Counted from the first letter of the stretch, positions 1 through 8,983 are shown. The stretch is 64,000 nucleotides of DNA from an uncultured Lachnospiraceae bacterium (GCA_902773435.1 CACYEN010000021.1:1-64000); one strand, 5' to 3'. The notes: generated by a model from the letters alone, not told the origin. Program-made: numbers and translations.

Positions 1-48
1 AGCTGTCTCCATCTCTTCGGGAGGAGCTGTCTTCATCTCTTCGGGAGG
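1..48. repeat. 24-bp tandem repeat inside the partial gene
   Basis: Two almost identical 24-bp units (1-24 and 25-48, one C/T difference) and the beginning of a third at 49 encode TAPPEEM(E/K) repeats on the minus strand. The array may continue beyond the window, so its length is unknown. Confidence 0.85.
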
Positions 49-963
49 AGCTGTCTCCGCCGCGGCCGGGTTCCCGCCCTCTGCCTGCGCTTCATTCTCC
101 GGAGCGGCGGCCTCCCGGCCCGCCCCCTCCTCCTGCGACCTGTAGAGCTCATCCATTGTCACTGCATCCGCGGAGGCGAAATCCCCCTCGTCGAGAACCG
201 CTTCCCGCAGTTCCTGCGGGGTCGGCAGTTCCCCCGTGACCGGCTCATCCGTGTCGGGGTCGAACACCCGTCTGCAGAAAGTCTCGTAATCCGCCTCGTC
301 GCAGCAGAATTCAATGCTCATGCCGTAGTCGCTGTTCTTCTCCATCCACGCGCCTGCGGCATCCACGATCGCCCTCGCCGACCGCCTCACGGAGAAGCGC
401 TTTCCGAGCGCCGGCACGGAGACGATCGCGAGAGAATGCAGGCCGCGCCTCTTCGCTGCCTCCAGGACGCCGGTCAGAGCCCGCGCGATATGCCTCGCGA
501 TCTCCTCCTGTGTCTCCAGTCCCGCCATAGCCTCCGAATCCCAGCTGGCAGCTCCCTCGCACCTGGTCTCCCTGGGGACACCCTTCCGGATGAAGAAGTG
601 GTTTTTCTCCTGATCCGTCAGCCGGCTCGCCATGATCATCGTCAGCAGGTCTTCCGTCAGCTCGAAGCCGTGCCTCCCCGGGTTCACCGTGAGGACGAAG
701 CTCCCCGAGGCCCGGAAGGCGTTGTCGATCACCCTGTCCAGCGATTCCGTGGAGAGACCTTCCGGAACGGTGCCGGGAAGCTCGTCTCTTCCGCTGTAGA
801 TGCAGTGGGCCGCGCGGTCCTCGTAGACCACGGCGCCCTGATTCATGCGAACCAGCAGGCTGTCCAGAACCTGGTACAGATTGATGTCCGTCGGTTCCGC
901 CGTGTACTGGTCAAGCATATCGGCAATGATCCCGTTGCCGTTTACCGCCGCCATATTACTCAT
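1..963 (-). CDS. Unknown protein, 3' end outside the window; weak macro-domain-like region
   Basis: The reading frame opens at an ATG at 963-961 with a GGGG-type ribosome binding site (TAGGGGTGTT) just upstream and stays open to the window edge, giving at least 320 residues. No signal peptide or membrane segment is visible. A stretch around residues 165-240 (AAKRRGLHSLAI, then an alternation of Ala-rich helix, and CCDEADYETF) resembles the last helix-strand units of macro domains, but the ADP-ribose-binding glycine loops are not clear, so this is only a hint. The C-terminal part is low-complexity and rich in Ala, Pro and Glu; the last visible part is two copies of an eight-residue TAPPEEM(K/E) repeat. 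It is transcribed away from the hydrolase gene at 1163. Function unknown. Confidence 0.7.
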   Translation of the reverse strand, partial: MSNMAAVNGNGIIADMLDQYTAEPTDINLYQVLDSLLVRMNQGAVVYEDRAAHCIYSGRDELPGTVPEGLSTESLDRVIDNAFRASGSFVLTVNPGRHGFELTEDLLTMIMASRLTDQEKNHFFIRKGVPRETRCEGAASWDSEAMAGLETQEEIARHIARALTGVLEAAKRRGLHSLAIVSVPALGKRFSVRRSARAIVDAAGAWMEKNSDYGMSIEFCCDEADYETFCRRVFDPDTDEPVTGELPTPQELREAVLDEGDFASADAVTMDELYRSQEEGAGREAAAPENEAQAEGGNPAAAETAPPEEMKTAPPEEMETA

Positions 964-1033
964 AACACCCCTATACCCCCGCGTTTATCAGCACCGCGCG
1001 GCCGTCGCCGCGCGAAATCATTTCAGCAAGTCT

Positions 1034-1042
1034 ATCTTAGCA
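1034..1042 (-). promoter_or_regulatory. Extended -10 promoter of the partial gene
   Basis: On the minus strand TGC-TAAGAT lies about 70 bp before the ATG at 963. The TG dinucleotide makes this an extended -10; no good -35 is visible. Confidence 0.4.
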
Positions 1043-1162
1043 TATTTGGGGAGACAGGGGGAGTGAGAAGCTTCAAAAATGAGGGACCGCCGTTTACGGG
1101 AAATGTCATTTTCATTTATAATGTTGCAGGAAAGAACTTTCAGACGACCGGGAGGAGCACAT

Positions 1163-2134
1163 ATGCGCGTAAATATCATCGCCGAAGACAGGTTTGCGGA
1201 TGCCATGAGGGACACCGTCCTTCCGTTTCTGGACGGGCGGAGGCAGACGGGGACATTTGAGAGGGTGCCCGGAGAGTCCATTTTCTACGAGCACTACGAA
1301 GCCGACGACCCGGCGGCCGTCGTCGTCATCGTACACGGGTTCTCGAGCAGCATTCCGAAATTTTATGAGAGCGTGTGGTATTTTCTCCAGAACGGATTCA
1401 GCGTCTGGCTCATCGAGCAGCGGGGCCACGGCCGCTCATTCCGCAGCACGGCGGACCCCGACCTGGTCCGGCTCAGCGATTACAGGGATCTGGTGCGCGA
1501 CCTGCACTATTTTGTGAAAAAGGTCGTCATCCCGGCAAACACCCGGCACCTCCCGCTCCGCCTCTTCGCCCACTCGATGGGCGGCGCCGTCAGCGCCTGC
1601 CTCCTCAGCCTGTATCCCGACATCTTTGACAGGGCGGTTCTCTCGTCCCCCATGCTGGAAATCAACACCGGAAAGATCCCCGTGTTCGCGTCGCTCGCTC
1701 TCGCGGAATTCAAGATCCGAACGGGAAAGGGCGATGAGTACATGCCCGGGTCGGCGCCGATGTCCGACCGCTTTGACTTCGAGGGGAGCCTCGGGACGAG
1801 CCGCGCGCGCTGCGAGTGGTATTTCGCGCTTCAGAAGGAGCACCCGGAGTACAGGATGTGCGTCACCTCCTGGCTGACGGCCATGCAGCTCTTCCGTCTG
1901 GCCCGCGAGGCAATGAGAAAAGACATGATGAAGCGGATCACCGCGAACGTGCTGATCTTCCAGGCCGAAAACGACACGCTCGTGAAACCGGAGGCGCAGA
2001 AGCGCTTCGCGGAGGCAATCGCCCACGGCAGGCTGATCCGGGTGCCCGGCGTCAAACACGAGATCTGCCGCTCCGACAGCGCGACGCTCGCCGGGTACTG
2101 GGTGACCGTCTTCAGTTTCCTCGGGCAGAAGTGA
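1163..2134 (+). CDS. Alpha/beta hydrolase, monoacylglycerol lipase/lysophospholipase type
   Basis: A 323-residue cytoplasmic serine hydrolase. The start at 1163 follows GGAGGAG by five bases; an upstream in-frame start lacks such a site. The nucleophile elbow is AHSMGG (Gly-x-Ser-x-Gly variant with Ala-His-Ser-Met-Gly), the oxyanion region follows VIVHGFSS, the acid is in ENDTLVKP and the histidine in GVKHEI near the C terminus, so the triad is complete and in order. Length and the lid-like middle segment fit the Hydrolase_4 (serine aminopeptidase S33/monoglyceride lipase) family. The substrate cannot be read from sequence; lysophospholipids or monoacylglycerols are typical. It converges with the YczE-like gene, with only three bases between the stops. 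A TATAAT at 1117-1122 with a weak TTTACG 18 bp upstream may be its promoter. Confidence 0.9.
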   Translation: MRVNIIAEDRFADAMRDTVLPFLDGRRQTGTFERVPGESIFYEHYEADDPAAVVVIVHGFSSSIPKFYESVWYFLQNGFSVWLIEQRGHGRSFRSTADPDLVRLSDYRDLVRDLHYFVKKVVIPANTRHLPLRLFAHSMGGAVSACLLSLYPDIFDRAVLSSPMLEINTGKIPVFASLALAEFKIRTGKGDEYMPGSAPMSDRFDFEGSLGTSRARCEWYFALQKEHPEYRMCVTSWLTAMQLFRLAREAMRKDMMKRITANVLIFQAENDTLVKPEAQKRFAEAIAHGRLIRVPGVKHEICRSDSATLAGYWVTVFSFLGQK

Positions 2135-2137
2135 GGC

Positions 2138-2818
2138 TTACCGCCCCTTCTTCCCGTACCTGAGCGGCCTTGCCACGGTCCGGTTGAAGAACTCGATCAG
2201 GGGCCCCATGAAAAATGCCGTCACAATCGTCCCCGCCCCCGGCAGTATCCCCAGGAGGAAACCCGCGCCGGTACAGATCAGGTCCGTCGTGACCCTGACG
2301 ACCCTGAAGTCCCACTTCTTCTGCTCCGAGAGCGCGAGGGCGATCGCGTCGTAGGTCGACACGCCGAGGTCGCCCGTGAAGTAGAGCGCCGACGCGAAGC
2401 ACATGATGACGATCGCGGTGACGAGGAACAGGATCTTCACCGCGATGCCGGGGGACGGGATCATCCTCTTCCAGAACGCGTACGAGAAGTCCACCACATA
2501 TCCCAGAAGGAACAGGTTGATGAACGTCGCGATCCCGATCTTCTTTCTGTCGAGAAAGAAATCGAAGACGAGGAGGACCAGGTTGACGACCATGTAGACG
2601 GTCCCGAACGAGACGAACGTCCCTGCCCCGTCGAACTCCTTCAGGAGCTTCGGCCCGGAACCGCCCATGATGAACTGCGCCTGGTTCCAGATCCCGTGGG
2701 CGAGAACCTGGAACGGGTCCATTCCGAGCGCGGAAAACTGGAACATCCCGACGCTGAATCCCGCGATCAGGACGCCGGCTGTTGTCATCGCGAGCCGTCT
2801 TTTCATCTCTCCGGTCAT
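2138..2818 (-). CDS. YczE/YitT-family integral membrane protein
   Basis: A 226-residue polytopic membrane protein with about five or six hydrophobic helices (for example residues 10-30, 70-90, 100-120, 130-155, 180-205). The order of the helices, the early GMDPF motif and the later DLGVSTYDAIA motif are typical of the YczE/YyaS/YitT family, whose transport or signalling role remains poorly defined. The start follows AGGAGAGAAGACA. The gene begins 52 bp downstream of serA on the same strand and is probably cotranscribed with it. A role in export of a serine-pathway metabolite would be speculation. Confidence 0.8.
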   Translation of the reverse strand: MTGEMKRRLAMTTAGVLIAGFSVGMFQFSALGMDPFQVLAHGIWNQAQFIMGGSGPKLLKEFDGAGTFVSFGTVYMVVNLVLLVFDFFLDRKKIGIATFINLFLLGYVVDFSYAFWKRMIPSPGIAVKILFLVTAIVIMCFASALYFTGDLGVSTYDAIALALSEQKKWDFRVVRVTTDLICTGAGFLLGILPGAGTIVTAFFMGPLIEFFNRTVARPLRYGKKGR

Positions 2819-2870
2819 TGTCTTCTCTCTCCTGTGCTGTCAAATATCGGACTGGCCGCGGTCCCCGGCC

Positions 2871-4052
2871 TCATCTCCCGCTGCCTGCTCCCTGGATCAG
2901 CCTGACGCGGAACACGCCGTCCATCTGCCTCATCTCCCGGAGGACGTCCTCCCCGATCACGCTCTCGATATCCATGAGCGTGTAGGAATACTCCCCGCGG
3001 CTGACGTTCACCATGTTGGAGATGTTGACGCCCGCCTTCGACACGACCCCGGTGTATTTCGTGATCGTGTTCGGTATATTCCGGTGGTACACCGCGACGC
3101 GGGCGGCGGCCGTACATTTTCCCATGTCGCAGGAAGGATAATTGACCGAGTTTTTAATCGTCCCGTTCTCGAGGAAATCCCTCAGCTCCCTCACCGCCAT
3201 GACCGCGCACTTGTCCTCGGACTCCCTGGTGGACGCCCCGAGGTGGGGCGTGACGAGCGTATTCGGCGCCTGCGCGATATCGGGCGTCACGAAGTCCGTC
3301 ACGTACTTCTTCATCTTTCCGGAATTCAGGGCGTTGATGACGGCATACTCGTCGACGAGGGGATCCCTCGCGAAATTGAGGAGGACGACGCCGTCCTTCA
3401 TCCTCGAGACGGCATCTTCATCGATCATCGCCCTCGTGCTGTCGTTGAGCGGCACGTGGATGGAGATGTAGTCGCACTCCCTGTAGATGTCGTCGACATC
3501 CCGGACGTAGCGGATGTCGCTCGAGAGGTGCCAGGCCGAGGCGAGCGTCACGTAGGGATCGTACCCATAGACTTCCATCCCGAGCGCGGCCGCCGTGTTC
3601 GCGACCATGACACCGATCGCCCCGAGTCCGATGATCCCGAGTTTCTTCCCCGCGATCTCGGTGCCCGCGAACTGCTTCTTCTGCTTTTCGGCGCGCTTCT
3701 GGATATCGTCGGTCATCTCCTGCTCCCTGGTCCACTCGATCCCGCCGATGATGTCGCGGGAGGCGAGCAGCATGCCGGCGATGACAAGTTCCTTGACGCC
3801 GTTGGCGTTGGCTCCGGGCGTATTGAAGACGACGATTCCTCTCTCCGAGCACTCGTCGACCGGGATGTTGTTGACGCCCGCGCCGGCGCGCCCGATGGCG
3901 AGCAGCCGCTCCGGGAGTTCCATCCCGTGCATCTTCGCGCTGCGGACAAGAACCACGTCCGCAGCCTCCGGATCGGAGGTCTCCGTATATCTTCCGCCAA
4001 ACTCGCGGAGGCCTATCTCCGCGATCGGGTTCAGGCACAGATAGCTGTACAT
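2871..4052 (-). CDS. serA: D-3-phosphoglycerate dehydrogenase
   Basis: A 393-residue NAD-dependent 2-hydroxyacid dehydrogenase that starts serine synthesis by oxidising 3-phosphoglycerate to 3-phosphohydroxypyruvate. The Rossmann motif GLGAIG lies near residue 144, followed by the substrate-binding and catalytic residues of the family (Arg in NFARD, and the late His in TPHLGAST). The C-terminal 75 residues form an ACT-type regulatory domain (from about residue 318), making this the short SerA form without the intervening domain. Feedback control by serine through ACT is the family norm and is inferred here. It is the first gene of a probable pair with the YczE-like gene. The start has only a moderate GAGGAAG site, but the N terminus matches the family. 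Confidence 0.93.
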   Translation of the reverse strand: MYSYLCLNPIAEIGLREFGGRYTETSDPEAADVVLVRSAKMHGMELPERLLAIGRAGAGVNNIPVDECSERGIVVFNTPGANANGVKELVIAGMLLASRDIIGGIEWTREQEMTDDIQKRAEKQKKQFAGTEIAGKKLGIIGLGAIGVMVANTAAALGMEVYGYDPYVTLASAWHLSSDIRYVRDVDDIYRECDYISIHVPLNDSTRAMIDEDAVSRMKDGVVLLNFARDPLVDEYAVINALNSGKMKKYVTDFVTPDIAQAPNTLVTPHLGASTRESEDKCAVMAVRELRDFLENGTIKNSVNYPSCDMGKCTAAARVAVYHRNIPNTITKYTGVVSKAGVNISNMVNVSRGEYSYTLMDIESVIGEDVLREMRQMDGVFRVRLIQGAGSGR

Positions 4053-4100
4053 AATCTTCCTCGCTGATAAATGGGGTCAGTCTTCAGATTCCGATAAATG

Positions 4101-4129
4101 ATAATAAGGGATTCTCCCGGGACTTGCAA
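4101..4129 (-). promoter_or_regulatory. serA promoter
   Basis: On the minus strand TTGCAA (4129-4124), a 17-bp spacer and TATTAT (4106-4101) lie about 50 bp before the serA start. Confidence 0.6.
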
Positions 4130-4180
4130 GCGGAAATCGCTCCGCGCCGGCGGGTCGGGTCTCCGCTCTGCGCCGCGCGA

Positions 4181-4210
4181 TTGACACTTTCAGACAAATG
4201 ATGTTACGAT
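4181..4210 (+). promoter_or_regulatory. Promoter of the polysaccharide deacetylase gene
   Basis: TTGACA at 4181-4186 is a perfect -35; TACGAT at 4205-4210 (18-bp spacer) is the best -10. The gene starts about 80 bp downstream. Confidence 0.65.
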
Positions 4211-4299
4211 ACGTTCCGGGAGTGCAAAACGCGGGCCAATCCGCAAAGTCATCTGCCCGGGCGCGCGGCGCCGGGGCTTTCTGTAAGGGGATCTAAGAT

Positions 4300-5667
4300 A
4301 TGGCCGGAAAAAGAAAAAAGAGACGCAGCGGGCTCATCGCCTTTCTCATCGTCATCGCCTCAGCCCTGGCCGTCGCGGTGGTTCTCGCCCTGCTGAATAC
4401 GACGGGCGGGACCGTGAAGTTCGGGGCCTCCGGAGCGCAGGGTGCCGCGAATGAAGCCGCCGGCGCAAAAAACGCCGCGGTCAGTGCCGCCTCCGGGGCG
4501 GATGACGCCACGGTTTCCCGGAACGACGACCTGATCACGGGGACACTCTATGACCCGGAAAACGGCATTTTCAGGGACGGCGAAGAGGGAACGGGGACTC
4601 AGGCGGCGGCCGGGACGACCGAAGCCAAAGCCGCTGAGGACGGCGGGACCGGCACCGGGACGGATTCAAAGGCGTCCGTCGGCGAAAGCGCCGGGAACGC
4701 CGCGGCGGATGCCCCTCCGAGTGAAAAGGAAGCACCCCCTGCCGAAGAGAAGCAGGACAGTTTCGTCTACGTCACCGCGAGCGACGTCAACATCCGCTCT
4801 TCCGCGGGCACGGACGGAGAGATTCTCGGCAAGGGCCAGAGGGGACAGAAACTTGAGAAGACCGGCGAATCCGGGGACTGGACGGAGATCAGCCTGGACG
4901 GGAAGACCGCCTACATCAAGTCGGAGTTCGTCTCGGAAGAGGAGCCGCAGGCGGTGGAGTGGGATCTCGGGGACCTGAGCAGCGAGTCCGTCGATTTCGG
5001 CTACTCCTCCGCCAACCGGGACGAGAACAACGTCCCGACCGACTGGGAGTGGTACGAGGACAAGTGGGGCCAGTTCAACGTGGACTGGATCCAGGACACC
5101 TCGAAAAATACAATCTATCTCACGATGGATGAGGGCTTCGGCAACGACAACACGATCCGGATCCTCGACACGCTGAAGGAGAAAGGCGTGAACGTCACAT
5201 TCTTCCTCACAAAGTACTTCTTCGAGGAGCGGCCGGAGCTGATCCGGCGGATGCTGGACGAGGGGCACCAGCTCGGCAACCACACCTGCACGCATCCGAG
5301 GATGCCGGACCTGACGATCGAGGAGCAGACGGACCAGGTCATGACTCTCCACAACCTGATCAAGGACAACTACGGCTACGAGATGAAGGTCTTCCGCTAT
5401 CCCGAAGGGGCCTACAGCAGCCAGTCGCTCGGACTCATCAACAATCTCGGCTACAAAGCGGTATTCTGGTCATATGCCTACGGGGATTACGACGAGAACA
5501 ACCAGCCCCCGGTCGACGAGTCGCTCGAGAAGGCGCTCGGGGCACTTCACAACGGCGCGATCTACCTGCTCCACGCGAGTTCCGACACAAATACCGCGAT
5601 GCTGGCGGACTTCATCGACGGCGCGCGGGATCGCGGTTTCGAGTTCGGCCGCTATCCGCTGGACTGA
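4300..5667 (+). CDS. Membrane-anchored SH3b and polysaccharide deacetylase protein (PdaA-like)
   Basis: A 455-residue cell-surface protein. It has a basic start, one N-terminal membrane helix (residues 13-31), a long Ala/Gly/Glu-rich linker, a bacterial SH3 domain (about residues 150-205, with ASDVNIRSS) and a NodB-type deacetylase domain (about residues 265-450). The catalytic region reads YLTMDEGFGN, in which the usual Asp-Asp pair is Asp-Glu; B. subtilis PdaA has Asp-Asn at the same place. The metal-binding NHTCTHP (His-x3-His) is intact. PdaA relatives deacetylate N-acetylmuramic acid in peptidoglycan, and SH3b domains bind wall peptides, so a cell-wall modification role is likely. The RBS is AAGGGG. 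The gene stands alone between its promoter and a strong terminator. Confidence 0.88.
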   Translation: MAGKRKKRRSGLIAFLIVIASALAVAVVLALLNTTGGTVKFGASGAQGAANEAAGAKNAAVSAASGADDATVSRNDDLITGTLYDPENGIFRDGEEGTGTQAAAGTTEAKAAEDGGTGTGTDSKASVGESAGNAAADAPPSEKEAPPAEEKQDSFVYVTASDVNIRSSAGTDGEILGKGQRGQKLEKTGESGDWTEISLDGKTAYIKSEFVSEEEPQAVEWDLGDLSSESVDFGYSSANRDENNVPTDWEWYEDKWGQFNVDWIQDTSKNTIYLTMDEGFGNDNTIRILDTLKEKGVNVTFFLTKYFFEERPELIRRMLDEGHQLGNHTCTHPRMPDLTIEEQTDQVMTLHNLIKDNYGYEMKVFRYPEGAYSSQSLGLINNLGYKAVFWSYAYGDYDENNQPPVDESLEKALGALHNGAIYLLHASSDTNTAMLADFIDGARDRGFEFGRYPLD

Positions 5668-5755
5668 CGCGGGCAGGACTGAGGCGGCACCTTTATAGAC
5701 GGCCATGACCGCCGGCGCGCCCGTCCGCTTATCGCCTAACAGGGAATAAAATCAA

Positions 5756-5812
5756 GAGCATCCCCTGCGGCTGTCCTTTTCCGGCAGCCGCAGGGGGTGC
5801 TCATTTTCTTTC
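5756..5812 (+). terminator. Strong bidirectional terminator
   Basis: An 18-bp stem (5756-5773 with 5785-5802, one G-T wobble) closes an 11-base loop and is followed by ATTTTCTTT. A-rich sequence on the left side gives a T-run for the minus strand, so it can also end the flavodoxin transcript. Confidence 0.9.
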
Positions 5813-5838
5813 CCCGCGAAATAAATATCCGCGTCCTC

Positions 5839-6315
5839 TCACATATTCCAGATCATCATCCGCACCGCGTGGCGCCACTTCCTGTAATCCATCCCGCGAA
5901 ATGTCCCGTCCTCGAACGGCTTCTCGATCTTCGCGCCGCCGCAGACTCTCTCAAGCGTCTTCAGCGGGCCCCGGGCTCCGCTGATCCAGAACGTCACGAA
6001 GGGGATCACGGTCTTTCCCCTGAAATCACAGCGGCTCAGGAAATCCGCCACAAAATCCGGCATATCCTTCATCCAGACCGGAAACCCGACGAACACGGGA
6101 TCGAACTCCCTGAGATCGGGAACCGGGGTCACGGATCTCCGGTGCTTCTTCCGCATGCGGTCCCTCATGACCCGCGATAATATTCTGCGCGAGCTTCCCC
6201 GGTACTCCTTCTCCGGCGTGATGCGTATGATCTCCCCGTGCATGTCGGACGCGATGAGCTGCGCCAGCTTCTCCGTATGACCGGTCCTTGAATAGTATAG
6301 AATGATCGGCTTCAC
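5839..6315 (-). CDS. Flavodoxin-like protein
   Basis: A 158-residue protein with the FMN phosphate loop of flavodoxins at its N terminus (YYSRTGHTEKLA) and a second conserved loop VFVGFPVWMKDMP. It matches the flavodoxin_4 type found in Clostridia, usually thought to carry electrons or reduce quinones; the partner is not identifiable. The start codon is GTG at 6315, with GGAG ten bases upstream. It begins 14 bp after the stop of the secreted repeat protein at 6330-7817, so the two probably share a transcript, an odd pairing of a cytoplasmic redox protein with a secreted peptidase-like protein. Confidence 0.83.
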   Translation of the reverse strand: MKPIILYYSRTGHTEKLAQLIASDMHGEIIRITPEKEYRGSSRRILSRVMRDRMRKKHRRSVTPVPDLREFDPVFVGFPVWMKDMPDFVADFLSRCDFRGKTVIPFVTFWISGARGPLKTLERVCGGAKIEKPFEDGTFRGMDYRKWRHAVRMMIWNM

Positions 6316-6329
6316 TCTCTCTCACTCCG

Positions 6330-7817
6330 TTAACTAAGTATATGCCTCTTCATCTCTTTGGACGATGCGTTGTGATCCTCAAGCAGCGACGCGAGCCAGG
6401 TCTCCGTGTCATCCGGCATGATGTTCTTCGCGTTGTTGAACGCCGCCGGCTTCGTCACCTTCGTCAGGACTGCCCTGAAGATCTCGGACGCCCTCGAGCT
6501 CGCGATCCCGTATCCTCCGGTCGAGCTCTGGGACGACCAGTAGTATATGATGTCGTCGCGCTTCCCGTTCTCCCCGAGCGCGTACCTGTGTCCCAGGTAG
6601 ACGGTCATATGCCCTCTCTCGTCCCTGCCTATATACTTCGTCCGGAAGATCTTCATGAGATCCCCGGGCTCGGCTTTCGCCCACGCTTTCCAGTAGCCGT
6701 CGGCCTCCCTGTACTCGGACGGCGCGGCCACGTAATAGTTCTTTCCCGCCCCGAGTTCCTTCACAAGCACCGCCGGACCCGGCCCGTTCGCGTTCGCCCT
6801 GCCCCAGCAGCCGTCGCCGTCGTTCTGGGGCGGATAGGAGAGCCCTCTGATCGTGTACGGGCGGAGGTTCTGCCAGGCAGCTTTCGAGATCACATGGTTC
6901 TTATCCCAGACGGACAGCGTCTTCAGCATCACCATGTAGACCGCCGATGAACAGTAGGAAGGCCTGGCTTTACTGAGATCGATCACGCCCCTCCCCGATT
7001 TGATGGAGAACGCGTCGTACATCGCCTGTCCCGTCGTCACCGGGTACTCGTCCGTCGGCCTGCCCCCGGTATAGTATCCGCCCCCGTTCTTCACGCCCGA
7101 GATCACGCTCAGTATCACCTCATTCCAAGTCGTCGGCTCGCCCCCGGACACATAGTCGGCGGGGAGCACGGACCCGGACGGATAGAGCGTCTTTCTGAAG
7201 AGCCGCTGGTAGTACGCCGAGGAGGGCTTTGCCTTCGGATACACCGAGGGGTTCTTCGCGGTCATCCGCTTCTTCATCCCGGTCCTCACGAAGTAGCGCA
7301 GGACATCCTCATCGTCGTCCCCGACATTCTGGATCACCGATGGATACCGCTTCGTGAAGTAGTGGTAGTCATAGACTTCCCTGTAGTCCGTCCCCTCGAA
7401 CACGGTCAGCGGGTCGACCATCTTCGTGACGCCGGTCGCGGTTCTCACCCTCGCGGGCTTCTTGTACCCCGCGCGGATAAAATGCAGATAGTACTGCCGG
7501 AGATCCGTCCCGAACTTTCTTCTCAGGTCCGGGTTCCCGTAGCGGTAGGACTTGACGCTGAACGCGGAACAGCCTCTCCGGCCGCGGGCGATCCCCGTCG
7601 TCGCGAAGTACCGGAGGATCCTCTCGTCGTCGTGGTTGTATTTCTTGGCGAGTCCTCCGTACTTATGCACAAAGTACGTATAATTATACACTTTTGAGTA
7701 GTCGATTCCCTTGTAGACGGTGGGATGGACCTTCCCCGCGGCCGCGGGAACAGAAACCGCCGCCAGCATGAGCGCGGTGAAGACCAGGTATCTCATCATC
7801 TTCAGAAGCTGTTTCAT
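6330..7817 (-). CDS. Secreted protein with repeat module and NlpC/P60-like domain
   Basis: A 495-residue secreted protein. The start at 7817 is preceded by AAAGGGG and is followed at once by a signal peptide ending in VPAAAG. Two copies of a Tyr/His-rich module follow (about residues 35-120 and 145-195: YSKVYNYTYF, then a Gly-x-Asp-x-x-x-x-x-x-Tyr-x-x-His-Phe pattern). The same module occurs in the proteins at 10384 and 11843. The C-terminal half contains PSYCSSAVYMV (candidate nucleophile Cys), AEPGDLMKIF and RGHMTVYLG (candidate His), the order expected of an NlpC/P60-CHAP-type cysteine peptidase or amidase. It probably binds and cuts or remodels wall material. The exact substrate is unknown. 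Candidate promoter on the minus strand is TTGTGC-N17-TACAGT just upstream. Confidence 0.82.
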   Translation of the reverse strand: MKQLLKMMRYLVFTALMLAAVSVPAAAGKVHPTVYKGIDYSKVYNYTYFVHKYGGLAKKYNHDDERILRYFATTGIARGRRGCSAFSVKSYRYGNPDLRRKFGTDLRQYYLHFIRAGYKKPARVRTATGVTKMVDPLTVFEGTDYREVYDYHYFTKRYPSVIQNVGDDDEDVLRYFVRTGMKKRMTAKNPSVYPKAKPSSAYYQRLFRKTLYPSGSVLPADYVSGGEPTTWNEVILSVISGVKNGGGYYTGGRPTDEYPVTTGQAMYDAFSIKSGRGVIDLSKARPSYCSSAVYMVMLKTLSVWDKNHVISKAAWQNLRPYTIRGLSYPPQNDGDGCWGRANANGPGPAVLVKELGAGKNYYVAAPSEYREADGYWKAWAKAEPGDLMKIFRTKYIGRDERGHMTVYLGHRYALGENGKRDDIIYYWSSQSSTGGYGIASSRASEIFRAVLTKVTKPAAFNNAKNIMPDDTETWLASLLEDHNASSKEMKRHILS

Positions 7818-7941
7818 AATCGCCCCTTTCACAGCAGCAAAAGCGGTTACGATGATACTGTAACACAGACGGAGAGAAAGCACAATTTCACAATATTTTC
7901 AAAAATCTGCCAAGAACTGTTCGCCATGCCCATAAGGAGTG

Positions 7942-7950
7942 TGCTATACT
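7942..7950 (+). promoter_or_regulatory. Extended -10 promoter of the zinc-ribbon/YARHG gene
   Basis: TGC-TATACT is a good extended -10, about 80 bp before the start. The -35 is poor, as expected of extended -10 promoters. Confidence 0.6.
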
Positions 7951-8028
7951 GAAGACCGGGTATGTTTTCAGATATCCGGACAGTGTGCAGATTTTTATTT
8001 GTGAAGATTATTCTATGGAGGTGGTTTT

Positions 8029-8979
8029 ATGTTCTGTCCAAACTGTGGTCACAAGCTTCCGGACGGGTCGGTCTTCTGCGACAACTGCGGAGTGCGGATC
8101 ACTCTTCGCACGGAATTCGGAGGTGCGCCGAACACGGATAAGGGCACAGGCCAGCCGAAGAGCGGAGGCTTCAGCGAACAGGATTACTACGCTGCCGATC
8201 TGGAGGAAGCCGCGGCATCCACGGCAAAATCAGGATCAGGAGGCTCCGGCGCGAAGGCTCCCTCGGCAAAGAAGACATCGACGTCGTCTTCGGGAAGTTC
8301 CGGGAGCGCCAGACGCCCCGCTGAACAGAAGGCACCAAAGAAGCAGGCCCCCCCGCCGAAGAAGAACTCCTATGACTGGGATGACGAGGACGAGGACTCC
8401 GGCTCAAGACTTCCGCTGATCATCGCGCTTATCGTCGCGGCCGCAGCGATCGGGCTGATCATCTACCTGCTTCTTCGGTCAGGAAGCCTGGACACCCTGT
8501 TCAACAGGAACACGGGCACTCCAACCGCGTCGGAATCCGTCGCCACCGAGAGCCTGGTCTTCCCGGCTGAGAGCTCCGTCGCCGAGTCGGTGCCGACACC
8601 GACGCCGACTCCCACACCGACTCCGACGCCCACGCCGACTCCGACGCCCACGCCGACGCCCACGCCGACTCCGGAGCCGAACTACGTCATCGCCGACAGC
8701 TCGACGAGGGCGCTGACCGAAGAGGATCTGGCAAACCTGAGCGAGGAGCAGATCAGTATCGCGAGAAACGAGATCTTCGCTAAGCACGGATACTCCTTCT
8801 CCAACGAGTCGCTGAGGGAGTACTTCTCGGCCCAGCCCTGGTACACGCCGAATCCCGACCTCAATTTTGAGACCGAGGACATCTACGACAAGCTCGGGCT
8901 CAGCGAGACGGAGATCAGCAACATCAGCTTCATCGAGAAATACGAGGAGGCCCACGGCCTGAACGAGAGCTCGAGGTAA
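8029..8979 (+). CDS. Zinc-ribbon membrane protein with C-terminal YARHG domain
   Basis: A 316-residue protein. An N-terminal zinc ribbon (CPNCGH...CDNCG, residues 3-24) is followed by a Ser/Lys/Pro-rich linker, one membrane helix (about residues 125-147), a Pro-Thr repeat of 27 codons, and a YARHG domain (about residues 235-300, RNEIFAKHGYSF). The layout predicts zinc ribbon inside, Pro-Thr rod and YARHG outside the membrane. YARHG domains are found in surface proteins of Firmicutes, but their ligand is not established. The RBS is GGAGGTGGTTTT. It is monocistronic with its own terminator. Confidence 0.87.
   Translation: MFCPNCGHKLPDGSVFCDNCGVRITLRTEFGGAPNTDKGTGQPKSGGFSEQDYYAADLEEAAASTAKSGSGGSGAKAPSAKKTSTSSSGSSGSARRPAEQKAPKKQAPPPKKNSYDWDDEDEDSGSRLPLIIALIVAAAAIGLIIYLLLRSGSLDTLFNRNTGTPTASESVATESLVFPAESSVAESVPTPTPTPTPTPTPTPTPTPTPTPTPTPEPNYVIADSSTRALTEEDLANLSEEQISIARNEIFAKHGYSFSNESLREYFSAQPWYTPNPDLNFETEDIYDKLGLSETEISNISFIEKYEEAHGLNESSR
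8593..8673. repeat. Pro-Thr codon repeat
   Basis: Twenty-seven consecutive codons alternate Pro and Thr (CCG/CCC with ACG/ACT/ACA). They would make an extended rod just outside the membrane. Such arrays can expand or contract by slippage. Confidence 0.95.
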
Positions 8980-8983
8980 AAAG

